DNA of 64,000 nucleotides from Alitta virens (Eukaryota > Annelida > Polychaeta > Phyllodocida > Nereididae). Of this stretch, positions 60,501-64,000 are shown in pieces (position 1 is the stretch's first letter; every line of letters begins with the position of its first letter). The notes beneath the pieces were generated by a model that made no database searches, had not been told where the DNA came from, and saw nothing but the letters and a program-made list of their open reading frames with translations. The position numbers and the translations under genes were made by a program. The DNA is taken from positions 32,682,145-32,746,144 of the forward strand of contig OW028574.1 in assembly GCA_932294295.1 (NCBI GenBank), read 5' to 3'.

Positions 60501-63500
60501 GACTGGCAGCATCAAGGCAGGACTGACAGGTGATGACTTCCCCGTCCTGGGGACCAGCAGGTCTGATTGAAAGGCTAATGTTATGGCCAGGTAGAGACCA
60601 GCAGGTTTGCTCAAGGAGGTCCTTGTGACCGCCAGCTATTTTGTGCCCACTGTGACTTAACTGCATTTTGTTCACGTACTTTACCGGAAGGAGCGTCAGC
60701 TCACAAATTATTTTATCAAGAGAGTGCATGTAACTTTAAATTCTGAATTGGATGAATTTAAGTTAGGTAAATTATCATATTTTTCCAATTATTTGGCTAT
60801 TTTTTTCATAAATATCTTATATGCAGAGGGTATAATAATAAAGATATGAAATTTCAAAACATACATATATATATACATCTTTAAAATTTTAAGGATGTCA
60901 TTGTTAACATACAGTACTAGGTTTAGGGAATATAGCAATGAACATAATTTGAATAATATTACCACATTTTCCATTATCATGAAAAAGTATCAAATAAATG
61001 TCAGATATTTTGAAAGTGAAAGTTTTACAATTTAGACATTAGTAAACCAAATTTAATTTTTGAGGAAATTTTCTTCTCATTATATGTTCTAAATATTAAT
61101 AATATGTCCATAAGGTCATGGAATTTTAAAACATACACATATACACTTTAATTCACCAAAGTTTTATGGCTATCATTCTAAAGCTGGCTTTCCATATAAA
61201 CGTTTTGCGGTCCGTATGTCCGTCATCCGTTGTCCGTTTTTTACTATCCGTTGTCCGTCATCCGTTGTCCGTTTTATACCTTTCCATATGTACGTGCGTT
61301 AGAAAATAAGTCCTATTAGCTAATTGATTGATTAGGTCTAATTGGAATTTACTGTGTCACAGTGTCTTACTGAATTGTAATTGACAAAATATATTTTGTT
61401 CAAAGGTGTCAGTTAATTGCAATTATGCCTGGTTGATTTGGGTTCATATAAGGGCAAGTTACGGCTTTAATAAATATCCTGCACCAATCTGCATTAGCTC
61501 TCTGCCACTTGAATTGTAATATAGTAATATGCAATTAGCCTTGTTTGTGTATGTAAAAATAAAAGTATTAAATGAATAATTAATAGCGAGATTCTACCAT
61601 ATTGTAGGTACGCATGTCCACTTACCTGTTTGGCTAAATATTTGCATAAGTCAACACAAGGACTTTCCACTAAGAAAAGATAGAAACTTTCATGTCTGGC
61701 TGTCTGTTTATCAGACCCTATGGATAGATAGATAGATATAGTCCAGTCATTTAAATGCATTACAATTATAAGAGAACTATCAGCTTTTATTTTCATAGCC
61801 TTTTTGGCACAAAATTAAGGTCAAAAGTAGCAAGCCAATAAATAATGAAGCTTACAGCCTTGTATAACTTTAAGTAAGTACAAAAATTTTGAAGCCAGAG
61901 CATAAAACCTGCATCAAATTAACAACAACTGAAGAATGTGATGCAACGCAAGAAGAAGGGAATGACATGGACATGGATCATCACTAGATATCTGTAACTG
62001 TAAAACAGTTACTAGGCTTCACCTGGTGCATGAATGTAAATGTAATAGCAGTAATCTGAAATCAATAATATGTCCACTGATATCGGAAGCAATAGGGTCT
62101 TGGTTATCTTTAACCCTGAACCTGATGATAACCCTATTCATGGCATAGGGTTAGGTTAAGGACGACCTGTATGCATGTCAAGTGGCACCTGTATCTTATA
62201 TGATTAGATAACATTCACACTAATATCTTCAAAGATCAGAGGTATTAAATGATGATCAAGGCCAAAAGTTATTGTAATTTGAAGACATGAAATTTTCAAG
62301 TTGGGCGATCTTTTAAAATTGACGGTCTACAGCTGTACAATAGTGTAAGGGTTAGTGCCATACAACTATCTTTCCATTTGAGTCATTTAGATAATATGAT
62401 AGTTAATTGTCACACTGAACCAATAAGCCATGTGTCTTGGATAAATGTTTATGAATATAATATTATGAACATAAATGAATAAAAAATCATGATGATACAG
62501 TATATTCAAGCATGACGAGATGCCAACTATGAATCAGTATAAGAAAAGTTATATCATGTCATACACATATAATTCATGGTCAATTGATGCCTCAACCATA
62601 AGGTTCACAGTATTCTGCCATGTTCAAATAAAAGGGCTTGGAATGTGCTTTCCAAAAATGTTTTCCCCATTAAAAAAGGTTGATTAGGACTCGAGTTAGA
62701 GAATTATTTGTTAAATGTACTTTTCAAGGTCTGTGACCTTGACCGTTTGACCCAAATTTTGCATGAATTTTCTTATACTAATGGGTTGATACTGCTATTG
62801 GTTTGGGTCTGATCCAAGCATTCTGTCTAGGGAAAGAAAATTAAAACTTAAACTTTCATCTAAATTTTTTAGGATTATTTCGATCTTTTTAACCGACCGG
62901 GCTACAGTGCCACTCATTTTAAAGAGGGGAAAATGAGCTATCCAAATATCTCTATGGCAGTTCTGTAGCCTAATTAGAACCGGAGCAAGAGCCGATGGAA
63001 GTGCGGACACTGGTTTCGCTCAGCTAGATGACAAGGCCAAAGTAGTGACACTAATTCTGCTCTGTGACCTTGACCGTTCGACCTGTTGCCCAGATTGATT
63101 GTAGGGTATTAGGGCAACATCATATCCAAAGATCAGCCACATCCAAGTATTTCTACTATCTTAAAAAAAATCAAGAATTCAAAATATCAATTATTGTAGA
63201 ATGTTTGACCTTAAATTTGACCTTGACATTTAGGTCAAAGGTCAAAATTGACAACAGATTCTGAAAGCACGTATGTGAATTATGGGGGGTCACCAATGCC
63301 TGGCATTTGGCTAGAGTGAATATTTCCCATTGAAAATGGACATTTTCATCATGTTTTCGCTGATGATTCGGTTTTCCGTATTTATGAATTTAAAAAAAAT
63401 TGACAAATACAGTTATGTCAAAAGCGATTTTCCTAACAACAGTATATGGAAGTCACATCACATGTGAAAAAAGCTATGTAAGATAAGCCTTTGATTGGGC

Positions 63501-64000
63501 AGTGCAAAACAGTCGGTTATTATGTTCATTGAGTTGTGACCATGTTCTGCAATTTTAAAGGGAACCTCTCCAAGCACGAAACAGCAAGAATAATTTCTGT
63601 TGCAGTTTGTTCCAAGTCGATCCTTAAAATGACTGGACAAATAGATAGATAGATAATTGGATCTACCTGGAGAGTATATTTTTACCATATTCATGAGAAG
63701 GTCTTAATCTTTTCAACCAAGATGTCCATTGACCATCTAATTAAAAAGATTAAGACCTTATCATGAACACTATTCATGCCGTGGTTCTGAGAGGCTGTTT
63801 TGAGTAACAAATTAATTTCTTGAACCCATTTCTCTCTCAAACAATTTATTTCAAACATACGAAACTGCTGTATAGGCCTAAATTAAATGCAAATCATGAC
63901 ATTTAATCGCACTTTTTTTCTTATTGAAAACTATTAGAAAAAAAAAAGATAAATATTTCACAAGATTTATTTTCTTGAATATCCGTACCTCATGAAAACT
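18353..64000 (-). CDS. PLEKHD1: PLEKHD1-like gene (PH domain + coiled coil), partial, 10 exons resolved
   Basis: This is the only clearly functional host gene seen. On the minus strand, exons at 58335-58411, 57095-57186, 41946-41998, 38537-38725, 37587-37771, 37394-37484, 37025-37066, 29777-29933, 28968-29111 and 18353-18540 join with consistent phases at GT-AG sites into 1218 nt: 405 codons and a TGA stop. Order and content follow vertebrate PLEKHD1: end of the PH domain (LACESEYEREKW), then a block like [11 protein letters not shown], a long Glu/Lys coiled coil, the LKxFFEN segment and a basic patch. The human protein is about 506 residues and about 400 follow the equivalent point, so the length agrees. 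The 5' part (N-terminus and most of the PH domain) lies beyond the right edge. The family is poorly characterised; phosphoinositide or membrane binding by the PH domain is inferred. Identification rests on remembered family sequence. Confidence 0.88.
18541..21075. other. Start of a PLEKHD1 intron, non-coding
   Basis: This is AT-rich intronic DNA. The only local structure is a 22-bp tandem duplication (cagagttggataagcagaggc) at about 20390-20437 and a short (ta) run near 20040. Confidence 0.5.
21080..21190 (-). pseudogene. DIRS tyrosine recombinase, last piece
   Basis: The frame LSASVLGKY-stop-WRPIPKTDKFSAAILL continues the recombinase after box II. The (F/Y)xKYYxRP pattern holds the catalytic Tyr region in DIRS enzymes, as remembered. 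An in-frame TAG stands next to it. It is separated from the preceding piece by the insertion 21195-22850. Confidence 0.6.
21195..22850. mobile_element. Inverted-repeat element with an internal tggtctgca minisatellite
   Basis: The left end reads taatgtggaccacgcagaccacgcgga. The complement of the right end reads taatgcggaccaagcagaccatgcgga. Both continue into related sequence with caacaaacgagcgcc-like blocks, giving inverted ends of about 70-90 bp. The interior 21490-22270 is a long array of degenerate units around cttggtctgcattttctcag, the same core as in the ends. Long plus-strand frames there are only the repeat. It split the DIRS recombinase. A (ta)n run lies at about 22322-22348. Confidence 0.78.
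22860..23520 (-). pseudogene. DIRS tyrosine recombinase, central piece
   Basis: Read on the minus strand it starts SALNTARSAISSVASIGGQP, continues LVKKFMRAVFNRQPSMPRSN and ends GIDLSIFRPHSVRSAATSKA. The last part is a canonical H-x-x-R box (His 22928-22930, Arg 22919-22921). The codon before SALN is TAA in place of an aromatic residue, and the frame shifts several times in between. The first catalytic Arg region is visible in another frame as ALSRTIHLLDTRNL. Confidence 0.82.
23531..25190. mobile_element. Unclassified 1.65-kb insertion in the DIRS recombinase
   Basis: The DIRS recombinase stops at 25207 and resumes near 23520, so the DNA in between is inserted. Its edges are imperfect inverted repeats of about 25 bp sharing tgagcgaagct (23544-23554 and, inverted, 25165-25175) and tg(c/t)ca(g/a)tgcca outside it. 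No transposase is recognised. Inside are a segment shared with 56798 (23807-23843), a cAMP-response-like tgacgtca at about 24293, and a CCAAT, TATA and ATGCAAAT cluster at 24893-24941. It looks like a non-autonomous DNA element. Confidence 0.6.
23807..23843 (+). repeat. Short interspersed repeat R5 (taactagaatgcacatgggatgtg)
   Basis: aactagaatgcacatgggatgtgc and gagctctgcc recur at 56798-56830 in the same orientation, with similar following sequence (cagcag.gacac/atac). It may be the end of a MITE. Confidence 0.6.
25207..25450 (-). pseudogene. DIRS tyrosine recombinase, N-terminal piece
   Basis: The end of the RNase H/recombinase region reads LSADIAEFLIDSWRNTTQKKYGTYL in a shifted frame, then WLPFCFEWQNDPF and VLQFLLDL. 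This is the SAM-like N domain typical of DIRS recombinases. It is cut at about 25200 by the insertion. Confidence 0.7.
25450..26227 (-). pseudogene. DIRS RNase H and linker
   Basis: The frame LFTDASLTGWGAELDELLQG starts the RNase H (first Asp). NWKPFLLGLQALCATF gives the Glu motif, shifted in sequence, IRIRTDNTTAVACIERC the next Asp, and TADHMQGCYNVDADRASR the last. A linker follows with IDLFATCINCQLSKYASWEP and DPAAYCIDAFTMNW, the D-x-FAT-x-x-N and DAF-x-x-x-W pattern characteristic of DIRS elements. A frameshift near 26060 splits the domain. Confidence 0.82.
26166..26612 (-). pseudogene. DIRS reverse transcriptase, palm
   Basis: The frame encodes YYQFTSLPQGLTSAPQIFTK, followed by MVVSCYIDDCIISICDRKK with the catalytic YIDD at about 26393-26410. 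The upstream fingers region (26613-26773) is present but in other frames, with stops. Confidence 0.85.
26774..27433 (-). pseudogene. DIRS gag end and start of RT
   Basis: This 219-codon frame starts MDSSILVATLNYVNWTRKDV (gag-like helical region). It then has LGGKMSHYLSNWECLTSDSW and IMSILNGYAIELDTCP, the G-x-x-x-x-L-x-x-W-x-x-x-(T/S)-x-D-x-W-(I/V)-L-x-x-x-x-GY motif that opens DIRS RT regions. It ends with DGALTSLLDHRIIEPC, the RT entry. Confidence 0.82.
27446..27799 (-). pseudogene. DIRS gag-like N-terminal region
   Basis: An acidic 117-codon frame (LSVFGSLSNRMDAWEARQPM, then a Ser/Asp/Glu-rich stretch and GGFLAEEQKGEPLSDKLSEF). It is 12 bp short of the next frame and shifted, so probably one gag ORF broken by an indel. 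No enzymatic motif. Confidence 0.6.
27878..28250 (-). promoter_or_regulatory. DIRS leader / first exon, also present at 59876-60125
   Basis: On the minus strand: gaaaggtggcgctacgtt, a GC-rich part with ggagggaaatgcttc and cgtcgtctg, then aatttcttttttacaag, and a short frame with MKLRNFTVKFLPPTAEGTIY. The same order occurs in plus orientation at 59876-60125. It is probably the 5' untranslated region or terminal repeat of the element, with the first codons of its ORF. Confidence 0.6.
28251..28967. other. PLEKHD1 intron, no feature seen
   Basis: Intronic sequence between the DIRS leader and the exon at 28968. No gene or repeat is recognised. Confidence 0.4.
28968..29111 (-). CDS. PLEKHD1: PLEKHD1 exon: conserved FFEN segment and basic patch
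   Basis: This 144-bp exon lies between acceptor atttttcttcag and donor gtaagt. It encodes HFFENLAFDEKIEAEKSIMI, then KNSLHNRKTCVRRA and a Lys/Arg-rich end. Human PLEKHD1 has [42 protein letters not shown]. The IMIKNS / IMKNS match is clear. The basic run may bind lipid or act as a localisation signal (inference). Confidence 0.9.
29777..29933 (-). CDS. PLEKHD1: PLEKHD1 exon: end of coiled coil
   Basis: This 157-bp exon follows acceptor ttttcttacag and ends at donor gtcagt. It starts EEIEARLEAERRLKEAEDSL and ends MIADVKTLK plus one base. Human PLEKHD1 has [24 protein letters not shown] and MRADVSHLK, so the donor after AAAAC is chosen because it joins LK to H-F-F-E-N in frame. Confidence 0.9.
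29934..31438. other. PLEKHD1 intron with small repeats
   Basis: It holds an (atct)n run (30036-30060), an imperfect 165-bp-spaced duplication (30330-30385 and 30495-30550, both with catga...ctagcatcaa) and one unit of the repeat with attttacccc (30890-31040) that is tandem at 36340-36745. Confidence 0.5.
31995..33513 (+). pseudogene. Harbinger Myb/MADF-like accessory protein, frameshifted
   Basis: It starts MPFRRGKGRGPKK, a basic end, then a Pro/Ala-rich stretch. LTEEQEQDFADWYRAQQMLY and NRRLAEYKQIDIKSRI form the first part of a MADF/Myb-like DNA-binding domain. After a frameshift near 32370, LKTWIDSMRTSVGKLTDPTK continues it. A His-rich region made of three repeated RHHEP units follows. An intron (32914-33125, gtaagt to attttcag) leads to a C-terminal helical segment (FFTDMIFHEVMQMDTDTWSD), frameshifted in a run of A near 33131. 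In related transposons such a protein brings the transposase to the DNA ends and nucleus. Further Pro/Ser-rich coding, including a 33-bp duplication at 33444-33509, may continue to about 33750. Confidence 0.75.
34046..35110 (-). pseudogene. Harbinger transposase (DDE_Tnp_4), broken
   Basis: From the 5' end: WLLRRPLYGQYEKLMV (about 35060-35110), a gap, then RITKQDTFWRGALEPGLKLA (HTH-like). The catalytic core follows: FPHCVGAIDGKHVAIRCP (first Asp), YFIVGDDAFGLQTWMMKP (second Asp) and FNYRLSRARRVVENAFGLLA (Glu). The C-terminus is LHNLLRLKYP and ends GSVPWQQDI. Two in-frame stops (TGA and TAA, near 34609 and 34573) lie after the DIGAS segment, and a frameshift near 34260 separates the C-terminus. 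An upstream part near 35188-35437 may hold the start. It is inactive as written. Confidence 0.88.
35790..36339. other. PLEKHD1 intron, no clear feature
   Basis: A plus-strand frame around 36067-36537 runs through here into the tandem repeat, but it has no recognisable domain and is probably chance. Confidence 0.4.
36340..36745 (+). repeat. Tandem repeat, unit about 130 bp (gcattttaccccatggg)
   Basis: Three diverged units share caatcacccaaacagaaat, gcattttaccccat and gaagtgttataac...gagtatacaaac. One more unit lies at 30890-31040, in the same orientation, on the other side of the Harbinger element. Confidence 0.7.
37025..37066 (-). CDS. PLEKHD1: PLEKHD1 micro-exon: coiled coil
   Basis: This 42-bp exon (14 codons) lies between acceptor actatttttag and donor gtgggt. 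It encodes ELTIQKAKTEQDLK, against human ELTAEKQQAERELK. Both ends are in phase 0, so skipping it would keep the frame. Confidence 0.87.
37394..37484 (-). CDS. PLEKHD1: PLEKHD1 exon: coiled coil
   Basis: This 91-bp exon follows acceptor ggtattttcag and ends at donor gtatag. It completes the Arg codon and encodes LKETENIAARLREEKVAIKE and then HAQELKDSIK. The human equivalent is MKENEERSRALEEEREFY ... QALQNSLQ. It ends in phase 0. Confidence 0.86.
37587..37771 (-). CDS. PLEKHD1: PLEKHD1 exon: coiled coil with a non-helical break
   Basis: This 185-bp exon lies between acceptor gatcctttcag and donor gtcaga. It starts ALETEKKKILTDF, passes through a Ser-rich stretch ending WNSMLKEIEDKTQRLLEEKR, and ends with the first two bases of an Arg codon. 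Human PLEKHD1 likewise has SIEKKKTLEML, a Ser/Pro-rich break, then [21 protein letters not shown]. Confidence 0.88.
37865..38450. mobile_element. Foldback-like element with arms of gtcaactggtccgcc motifs
   Basis: The left arm (37865-38035) has about eight copies of (t)caactggtccgcc at irregular spacing. The right arm (38266-38450) has about seven copies of its complement, ggcggacgagttgac. About 230 bp separate them, with a GC-rich patch (cgggcagcgcccgcgggg) near 38060. The whole is GC-rich against an AT-rich intron. Long frames across both arms are repeat translations. It lies in the 765-bp intron between two PLEKHD1 exons and takes up most of it. Confidence 0.8.
38537..38725 (-). CDS. PLEKHD1: PLEKHD1 exon: coiled coil
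   Basis: This 189-bp exon (63 codons, phase 0 at both ends) lies between acceptor ttttttag and donor gtaaaa. It starts ELERIKEELEREKQQMELLA and ends TNSLQLTLE. Human PLEKHD1 has EELERLNQVLEAEKQQFEE and LTESLQQTLEE at matching positions. The heptad pattern is continuous, so a long dimerising coiled coil is expected. Confidence 0.9.
39560..40085 (-). pseudogene. LINE remnant, 3' end of ORF2
   Basis: On the minus strand MINGLCPQYLSQLLPNSNEE, then YNLRNAGNLRIYVRTTKFKN and, in another frame, IAPDSTGRFCDGAPETNHHF and LLDCPYFNEHQ. The P-x-YL ... LR ... C-x-x-x-x-ET-x-x-H-x-L-x-x-C order is the C-terminus of jockey/I-like non-LTR ORF2 proteins. Stops are frequent and the RT is missing. Confidence 0.75.
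40086..41945. other. PLEKHD1 intron, no feature seen
   Basis: AT-rich intronic DNA without recognisable gene or repeat. Confidence 0.4.
41946..41998 (-). CDS. PLEKHD1: PLEKHD1 exon: coiled coil
   Basis: This 53-bp exon lies between acceptor tattttcag and donor gtgag. It encodes DQLQNEAMALHDEKQKTE, following Y-F from the previous exon. The human counterpart is DKLMEETEELCLQREQ. It ends in phase 0. The intron before it, 41999-57094, is about 15 kb and holds the LINE and Kolobok elements. Confidence 0.85.
42115..42360 (+). repeat. Interspersed repeat R2 (ctctatctcgcttaatatttgg)
   Basis: It shares both ends with the inverted copy at 53130-53295: aaattagc(a/g)tggc(g/a)tgg...atatagcg(t/c)gggc, then cacaatcatt(g/a)ctttttgc and cctctatctcgcttaatatttggt. 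A partial copy lies at 46690-46810. Probably a MITE. Confidence 0.7.
43020..43140. repeat. Palindromic minisatellite, 30-bp unit ×3
   Basis: Three units of aaatatatatacttatataca-tatttatgt are framed by tttatgccataaatata and its complement tatttatggcataaa, so the whole block is close to palindromic. A separate (at)n run lies at about 42940-42955. Confidence 0.75.
43905..44095 (+). repeat. Interspersed repeat R1
   Basis: It matches 17655-17885: ccaaattttgtaaaacatagccaa, caccactaggccat, gtaagtgcattagtgttct and cgtcggacggacattgatg. A poly-C run (about 44048-44060) replaces the variable GC-rich part. Confidence 0.78.
44460..46262 (+). pseudogene. LINE remnant with RT, thumb and 3' end
   Basis: LYADDIVLLADTAKA (about 44630) is the catalytic RT motif. 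The long frame 44824-45213 reads MTEYLVTQAKKAIFALQSDT, then LKMFDTYILPILEYNSEMWA and LGVRKQTSTLAVYSEAGRFP, the thumb and connection of non-LTR elements. A further part near 45520-45780 (FRISSHNLRIETGRHEKPIS, in pieces) precedes the end KLHSNINLEL. The 3' end is aataaaaatta(ta)n at 46240-46262, a probable tail. The RT start is missing and frames shift, so it is dead. Confidence 0.78.
46610..46810. repeat. Partial copies of repeats R1 and R2
   Basis: 46610-46660 has the R1 block aaggcaccactaggccatat. 46690-46810 has the R2 block accaaatattaagcgagatat followed by gagaaggcaggtaggcggc. Another R2 core stands at about 46893-46910. Confidence 0.6.
47278..47525 (+). mobile_element. Second copy of the SINE-like repeat of 4987-5243
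   Basis: gccctcgaaggtcctgggcc to ggcgttaaacaataac, then (actaacta). Target duplication not clear (gtttattgca before, gggtttgctgctgca after). Confidence 0.82.
47526..48251. other. PLEKHD1 intron, no feature seen
   Basis: No recognisable gene or repeat between the SINE and the Kolobok element. Confidence 0.4.
48440..49117 (+). pseudogene. Second Kolobok-borne gene, function unknown
   Basis: Exon 48525-48660 (acceptor tttcatttcag, donor gtaagt) encodes TVLEDFSYVALPRTVLRTAQ, then VRLNQIKYFGLRESIPHE. A second exon from 49017 (acceptor atttcacag) reads LFDGLPTHSSHIGSTGYLVK, then ESDEWYRHVQST-stop. The junction is out of frame by one base, next to a run of T (49019-49023). No domain is recognised. 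Good splice sites and sensible protein composition suggest a real, now broken, gene converging on the transposase. Confidence 0.5.
49472..52717 (-). pseudogene. Kolobok transposase gene (THAP + DDE), six exons, broken
   Basis: Exon 1 (52472-52717): THAP zinc finger end, EHQGLSFHKF ... NPVVCSRHFTPESFRGGSYK (C-x2-H present; the first two Cys are not visible). Exon 2 (51821-51960): EFLALHKTLGGRRRRELVPT, then two in-frame stops. Exon 3: 51478-51555. Exon 4 (50013-51241): acidic linker, a frameshift near 50752, then ECGAPILDCSYVTQGSCITV and the core GDGRCDSPGFSAKYGTYTMM, VQVTEAGSSVGMEKVGFQHC and VPVSTVATDRHPSI. These DGRxDSPG, QVTE..S and TDRH blocks are typical of Kolobok transposases. Exon 5 (49769-49911): MYVRTALAALDHNYSIDRHQ. 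Exon 6 (about 49472-49655). All junctions have GT-AG sites. Confidence 0.8.
53130..53295 (-). repeat. Interspersed repeat R2, inverted copy
   Basis: Complement of 42115-42360 with a shorter middle. It contains gaccaaatattaagcgagatagagg and ccgtgcccgcgctatataacc. Confidence 0.7.
53765..53960 (+). mobile_element. tRNA-derived SINE, probable
   Basis: ggttcaagatc at 53816-53826 fits a polymerase III B box. An A-box-like tgacctggtaaataagg stands about 40 bp before it. The spacing and the sequence in between resemble a tRNA-derived SINE head, followed by about 130 bp of tail. No second copy is present in the window. Confidence 0.55.
54300..55500 (-). pseudogene. Decayed gene of a recurrent invertebrate repeat-associated family
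   Basis: On the minus strand, scattered frames give LMHKMVIVGADGVKVLNEIE, then LDMAWDIYREDSLKSSHRGK and GVERSLEGNTRTPTNWQ with VDHDKAELLIFLAQ. I remember uncharacterised proteins common in cnidarians and molluscs with VDxVWDxYxxxSLKxxTRxKRGxGxRRRV and PGNWxxFLRVDxNKTELFxFLA. The order and spacing fit. Many stops and shifts show that it is dead. Function unknown; it is probably carried by a mobile element. Confidence 0.55.
56798..56830 (+). repeat. Short interspersed repeat R5, second copy
   Basis: Same segment as 23807-23843. The similarity fades after about 50 bp, so only one terminus of the family is shared. Confidence 0.6.
57095..57186 (-). CDS. PLEKHD1: PLEKHD1 exon: linker and start of coiled coil
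   Basis: This 92-bp exon lies between acceptor attacag and donor gtaagt. It encodes TYRNMQLGDALIQHLENEGL and then KIAQEKQNYF. Human PLEKHD1 has [26 protein letters not shown] here, a near residue-for-residue match that is the strongest evidence for the gene's identity. It completes the split Val codon and leaves one G for the next exon. Confidence 0.9.
58335..58411 (-). CDS. PLEKHD1: PLEKHD1 exon: C-terminal helix of the PH domain
   Basis: This 77-bp exon starts after an acceptor (tttcatttgcag) and ends at a consensus donor (gtaagt). It encodes GTIVLACESEYEREKWMSCL and a few more residues. The LA-x-ES-E-x-E-x-x-x-W pattern is the end of a PH domain: the last strand and the C-terminal helix with its conserved Trp. 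Human PLEKHD1 has LAAESEFEQTQW at this point. The exon begins in phase 0 and leaves GT of a Val codon for the next exon. Confidence 0.85.
58412..59490. other. PLEKHD1 intron, no feature seen
   Basis: No recognisable gene or repeat. Confidence 0.4.
59493..59516 (+). repeat. Poly-G run
   Basis: More than 20 consecutive G, the longest of several G/C runs in the window (also near 2987, 14577, 15994 and 44048). Length is likely to vary or be misread. Confidence 0.9.
59660..59875 (+). promoter_or_regulatory. Promoter-like CCAAT / E-box / YY1-like cluster
   Basis: Within 150 bp are an inverted CCAAT (tgattggtca, 59671), two ccaatcag boxes (59733 and 59759), tcacgtgg (59792) and aatggcggc (59802). 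The region is richer in GC and CpG than its surroundings. An ATG in the last motif opens only about 23 codons (MAAETDSYALVRKEG...). It stands just before the DIRS-leader copy, so it may be a host promoter inside the intron or part of an element's terminal region. Confidence 0.45.
59876..60125 (+). mobile_element. Solo fragment of the DIRS leader
   Basis: In plus orientation it follows the leader at 28250-27950: ccgaaaggtggcgctacg, ggagggaaatgcttccgc, cgtcgtctg, a pyrimidine tract ending ttcttccaag, then a short frame KLNNFTVEFHQLQK followed by gtactt. The frame is homologous to MKLRNFTVKFLPPT. No further element sequence follows. It is opposite in direction to the DIRS element. Confidence 0.65.
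60755..61180 (+). repeat. AT-rich interspersed repeat, copy of 9085-9380
   Basis: Same order of blocks: cttatatgca, ttcaaaacatac, gtcattgtta.catacagt, tttagggaat.tagcaa, cattttccattat and atttagacatt, diverged. Confidence 0.65.
61185..61300 (+). repeat. Short tandem catccgttgtccgt array
   Basis: Four to five copies of (g)tccgtcatccgttgtccgtt start after ctggctttccatataaacg. It resembles one terminus of a DNA transposon or one arm of an array-type foldback element; no partner is found within the window. Confidence 0.55.
62700..63260 (+). repeat. Repeat with tgaccttgac blocks
   Basis: ctgtgaccttgaccgtt(t/c)gacc occurs at 62731 and 63061. Further tgacctt/aggtca blocks lie at 63207-63247, including aggtcaaaggtca at 63232-63244. 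Such gaccttgacc repeats are common in marine invertebrate DNA. Confidence 0.55.
63989..64000 (-). CDS. PLEKHD1: Possible 3' end of the preceding PLEKHD1 PH-domain exon
   Basis: The last 12 bases, read on the minus strand, give S-F-H-E followed by a possible donor (GAG|gtacgg). This ends in phase 0, exactly what the next exon needs. In the human protein the residues before the equivalent of that exon are DFH, so SFHE fits with one extra residue. The match is very short and the donor is not strong. The 5.6 kb between here and 58411 shows no other segment resembling the PH domain. Confidence 0.35.

Noticed and set aside
61626..61671. Exon-like segment on the minus strand (ESPCVDLCKYLAKQ) with good acceptor and donor
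   Set aside because: It does not match the expected PH region of PLEKHD1 and has no known similarity. Probably chance splice-like sites.
63232..63244. Perfect AGGTCA-A-AGGTCA (DR1 nuclear receptor type site)
   Set aside because: It lies in a repeat made of tgacctt blocks, so the match is expected by repetition and is no evidence of regulation.
1..64000. CRISPR arrays, rRNA genes or canonical tRNA genes
   Set aside because: The spaced motif arrays have irregular spacers and inverted halves in an animal genome. No rRNA or intact tRNA was recognised; only a tRNA-like SINE head at 53765.

Overview
The window is nuclear DNA of an animal, most likely a marine invertebrate. The evidence is a multi-exon gene with GT-AG introns up to about 15 kb, AT-rich non-coding DNA, and a dense, old and varied load of transposable elements: a Ngaro/DIRS-type tyrosine-recombinase retrotransposon, a second DIRS-like element, PIF/Harbinger, Kolobok, several LINE remnants, tRNA-type and other SINEs, MITEs and foldback elements. 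I cannot name the species; a lophotrochozoan or an invertebrate deuterostome would fit.

Host gene. One conserved gene dominates the window on the minus strand. Ten exons between 58411 and 18353 splice in a continuous frame (1218 nt, 405 codons plus stop). They encode the end of a PH domain followed by a long coiled coil, and closely match PLEKHD1 (pleckstrin homology domain-containing family D member 1). A twelve-base exon end at the right edge (63989-64000) may be the preceding PH exon. All large mobile elements from 21 kb to 53 kb lie in its introns, and none interrupts an exon.

Regions. 0-0.55 kb: one foldback element whose arms are arrays of a short motif. 1.5-7.4 kb: a Ngaro-type retrotransposon with split direct repeats (A1-ORFs-B1-A2-B2, read on the minus strand), inserted into a short satellite and itself carrying a SINE. 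8-17.9 kb: MITE-like inverted repeats, a truncated LINE, and a broken gene of an uncharacterised metazoan family. 18.3-29.1 kb: last exons of PLEKHD1, with a DIRS-like element (about 21.1-28.25 kb) split by two later insertions. 31.4-35.8 kb: a complete-ended PIF/Harbinger element (TTA target duplication) with a Myb/MADF-like gene and a broken transposase. 37.0-42.0 kb: a cluster of five coiled-coil exons with a second array-type foldback element in one intron. 44.5-46.3 kb: LINE. 48.25-52.94 kb: Kolobok element (TTAA target duplication) with a THAP-DDE transposase gene. 53-56 kb: SINE and a decayed repeat-associated gene. 57-64 kb: the PH-end exons, a promoter-like CpG/CCAAT stretch and a solo copy of the DIRS leader.

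Almost every element-encoded reading frame is broken, several of them at homopolymer runs, whereas the PLEKHD1 exons are intact. The most unusual structural signals are three unrelated elements that share one architecture (inverted arms built from reiterated short motifs), the exactly resolved Ngaro insertion in a satellite, and the nested history of the DIRS element.
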